From positions 84,319 to 148,318 of the forward strand of contig CBFIHZ010000003.1 in NCBI GenBank assembly GCA_965662545.1: a stretch of DNA of 64,000 nt, read 5' to 3'. Each line of letters begins with the position of its first letter. Position 1 is the first letter of the stretch. Of this stretch, positions 63,484 to 64,000 are shown piece by piece. The notes below the pieces were generated by a model. The model saw only the letters and a list, made by a program, of their open reading frames with translations. It ran no database searches and was not told the DNA's origin. The stretch comes from CPC320 sp002684375. Its GTDB lineage: Bacteria; Pseudomonadota; Alphaproteobacteria; Rhodobacterales; Rhodobacteraceae. A program made the position numbers and the translations under genes.

Positions 63484-63548
63484 TTGCGTGGCTATCTTTA
63501 TTTGCGCGGCTGTCTTTAAATGCGCTGCCACTGCCACTGCCACTGCCG
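63484..63548. repeat. Short tandem repeats: 18-bp pair and CTGCCA hexamer
   Basis: Two imperfect adjacent copies of an 18-bp unit (63484-63501 and following), then about four copies of CTGCCA at 63525-63548. The reverse strand reads as Gly-Ser pairs inside a minus-strand frame, which I think is chance. Confidence 0.7.
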
Positions 63549-63733
63549 TTCTGCTTTCGCTTTGGTCTGCTCAGTGGGGCAAAGCAATACGTGCATGACT
63601 TTAAAGCCAGATGACAGAACATGTGCATTTCGAACTGCGCTTTTATAATCACTTATGAAATAAGATTGGAATTAAAGTTGGACAAAGGCAATCGGTATAT
63701 GGTTTTGTCAAAAAAATATAATGGGAGAGAGAT

Positions 63734-64000
63734 ATGATTTTTAAGCCTAAGGCCCTTTCTATGGCCATGGTCGCGATATGTTCCGCAGGTAGTGTCGTTG
63801 CAGGTGGTGCAGACGTCACCCTGATGCCAACGGAAATGATGTTCGAGAAAGGTAGTTACTTAGAGGTCTCCACTGTAAGAGTAAACCCAAATGTGACCAG
63901 TACTGCCGTGTCCGGCACCCCAGCTGCAGTCGCGCCGAATAATTCAATGTACTCGGATTATTCAGCTACCACATTGGCCTTCAAGATGGACTTGAATGAT
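63734..64000 (+). CDS. FadL/OmpP1-type outer-membrane transport protein, 3' part cut by window edge
   Basis: 89 codons visible, extending beyond the right edge. The ATG at 63734 has GGGAGAGA upstream. The signal peptide MIFKPKALSMAMVAICSAGS ends near VVAGG. The mature part shows FEKGSYLEVSTVRVNPNV, the family-like LFEKGxY...L..G.VNP segment at the start of FadL-type barrels. These 14-strand channels take up long-chain fatty acids and aromatic hydrocarbons. No frameshift is seen in the visible part. Confidence 0.8.
   Translation, partial: MIFKPKALSMAMVAICSAGSVVAGGADVTLMPTEMMFEKGSYLEVSTVRVNPNVTSTAVSGTPAAVAPNNSMYSDYSATTLAFKMDLND

Noticed and set aside
63449..63652. Minus-strand frame with Gly-Ser repeats
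   Set aside because: The repeats come from the CTGCCA tandem run; no start site or family.

Overview
The window looks like chromosomal DNA of a marine alphaproteobacterium of the Rhodobacteraceae (Roseobacter-type). This rests on gene content and order: an rpoH2-type sigma factor beside cobU, a rsmI-yraN-gshB run divergent from an LpoA-like lipoprotein, a membrane-anchored CycM-type cytochrome c, clpS next to an RsmC-like methyltransferase, and alphaproteobacterial heme genes. I found no tRNA, rRNA, CRISPR array, IS element or phage gene. The taxonomic call is an inference from protein character, not from a search.

Layout. 1-6.2 kb: 5' part of glnD (cut by the left edge), an LpoA-like lipoprotein, then rsmI-yraN-gshB-esterase. 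6.7-9.6 kb: comM, and cobU with a histidine phosphatase. 9.7-18.1 kb: rpoH2, coaBC-dut-moeB-like, an M3 peptidase, a TraB/GumN protein, nudC and an SRPBCC protein. 18.5-25.9 kb: pheA, cycM and a complete yejABEF importer. 25.9-30.8 kb: a D,D-carboxypeptidase with SPOR tail, clpS, an rsmC-like gene, an unusual SDR and hemF. 31.0-37.8 kb: a second peptide-type ABC importer that continues into an SDR and a P1/S58 N-terminal-nucleophile hydrolase. 37.8-44.5 kb (mostly minus strand): uvrC, a FolM-like SDR, an S49 protease/small zinc-ribbon protein/CaCA antiporter operon and an ABC-2 exporter. 44.5-49.8 kb: a long AT-rich gap, a fatty acid desaturase, hemE/hemC and a PQQ-type sugar dehydrogenase.

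50-64 kb is more accessory in character. It has a 958-residue exported MORN-repeat protein, small orphan genes, an MFS transporter, htpG, a LysR regulator divergent from a GFA-family gene, a protein made of two duplicated ferredoxin-like halves, an AGE-family isomerase with a PanE-like reductase, several short tandem repeats and hairpins, and the start of a FadL-type outer-membrane gene cut by the right edge.

Most of the window is ordinary housekeeping DNA. The items I would look at first are: the MORN protein (39 repeats of exactly 23 residues in perfect register, a four-repeat super-period, and cysteines only at the two ends); the importer-SDR-P1 hydrolase cluster; the SDR lacking the catalytic Lys; the exporter ATPase whose best start is ATT; the perfect 9-bp dyad before yejA; and the structured element near 60.5 kb. 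I do not see a multi-gene system that I could confidently call previously undescribed.
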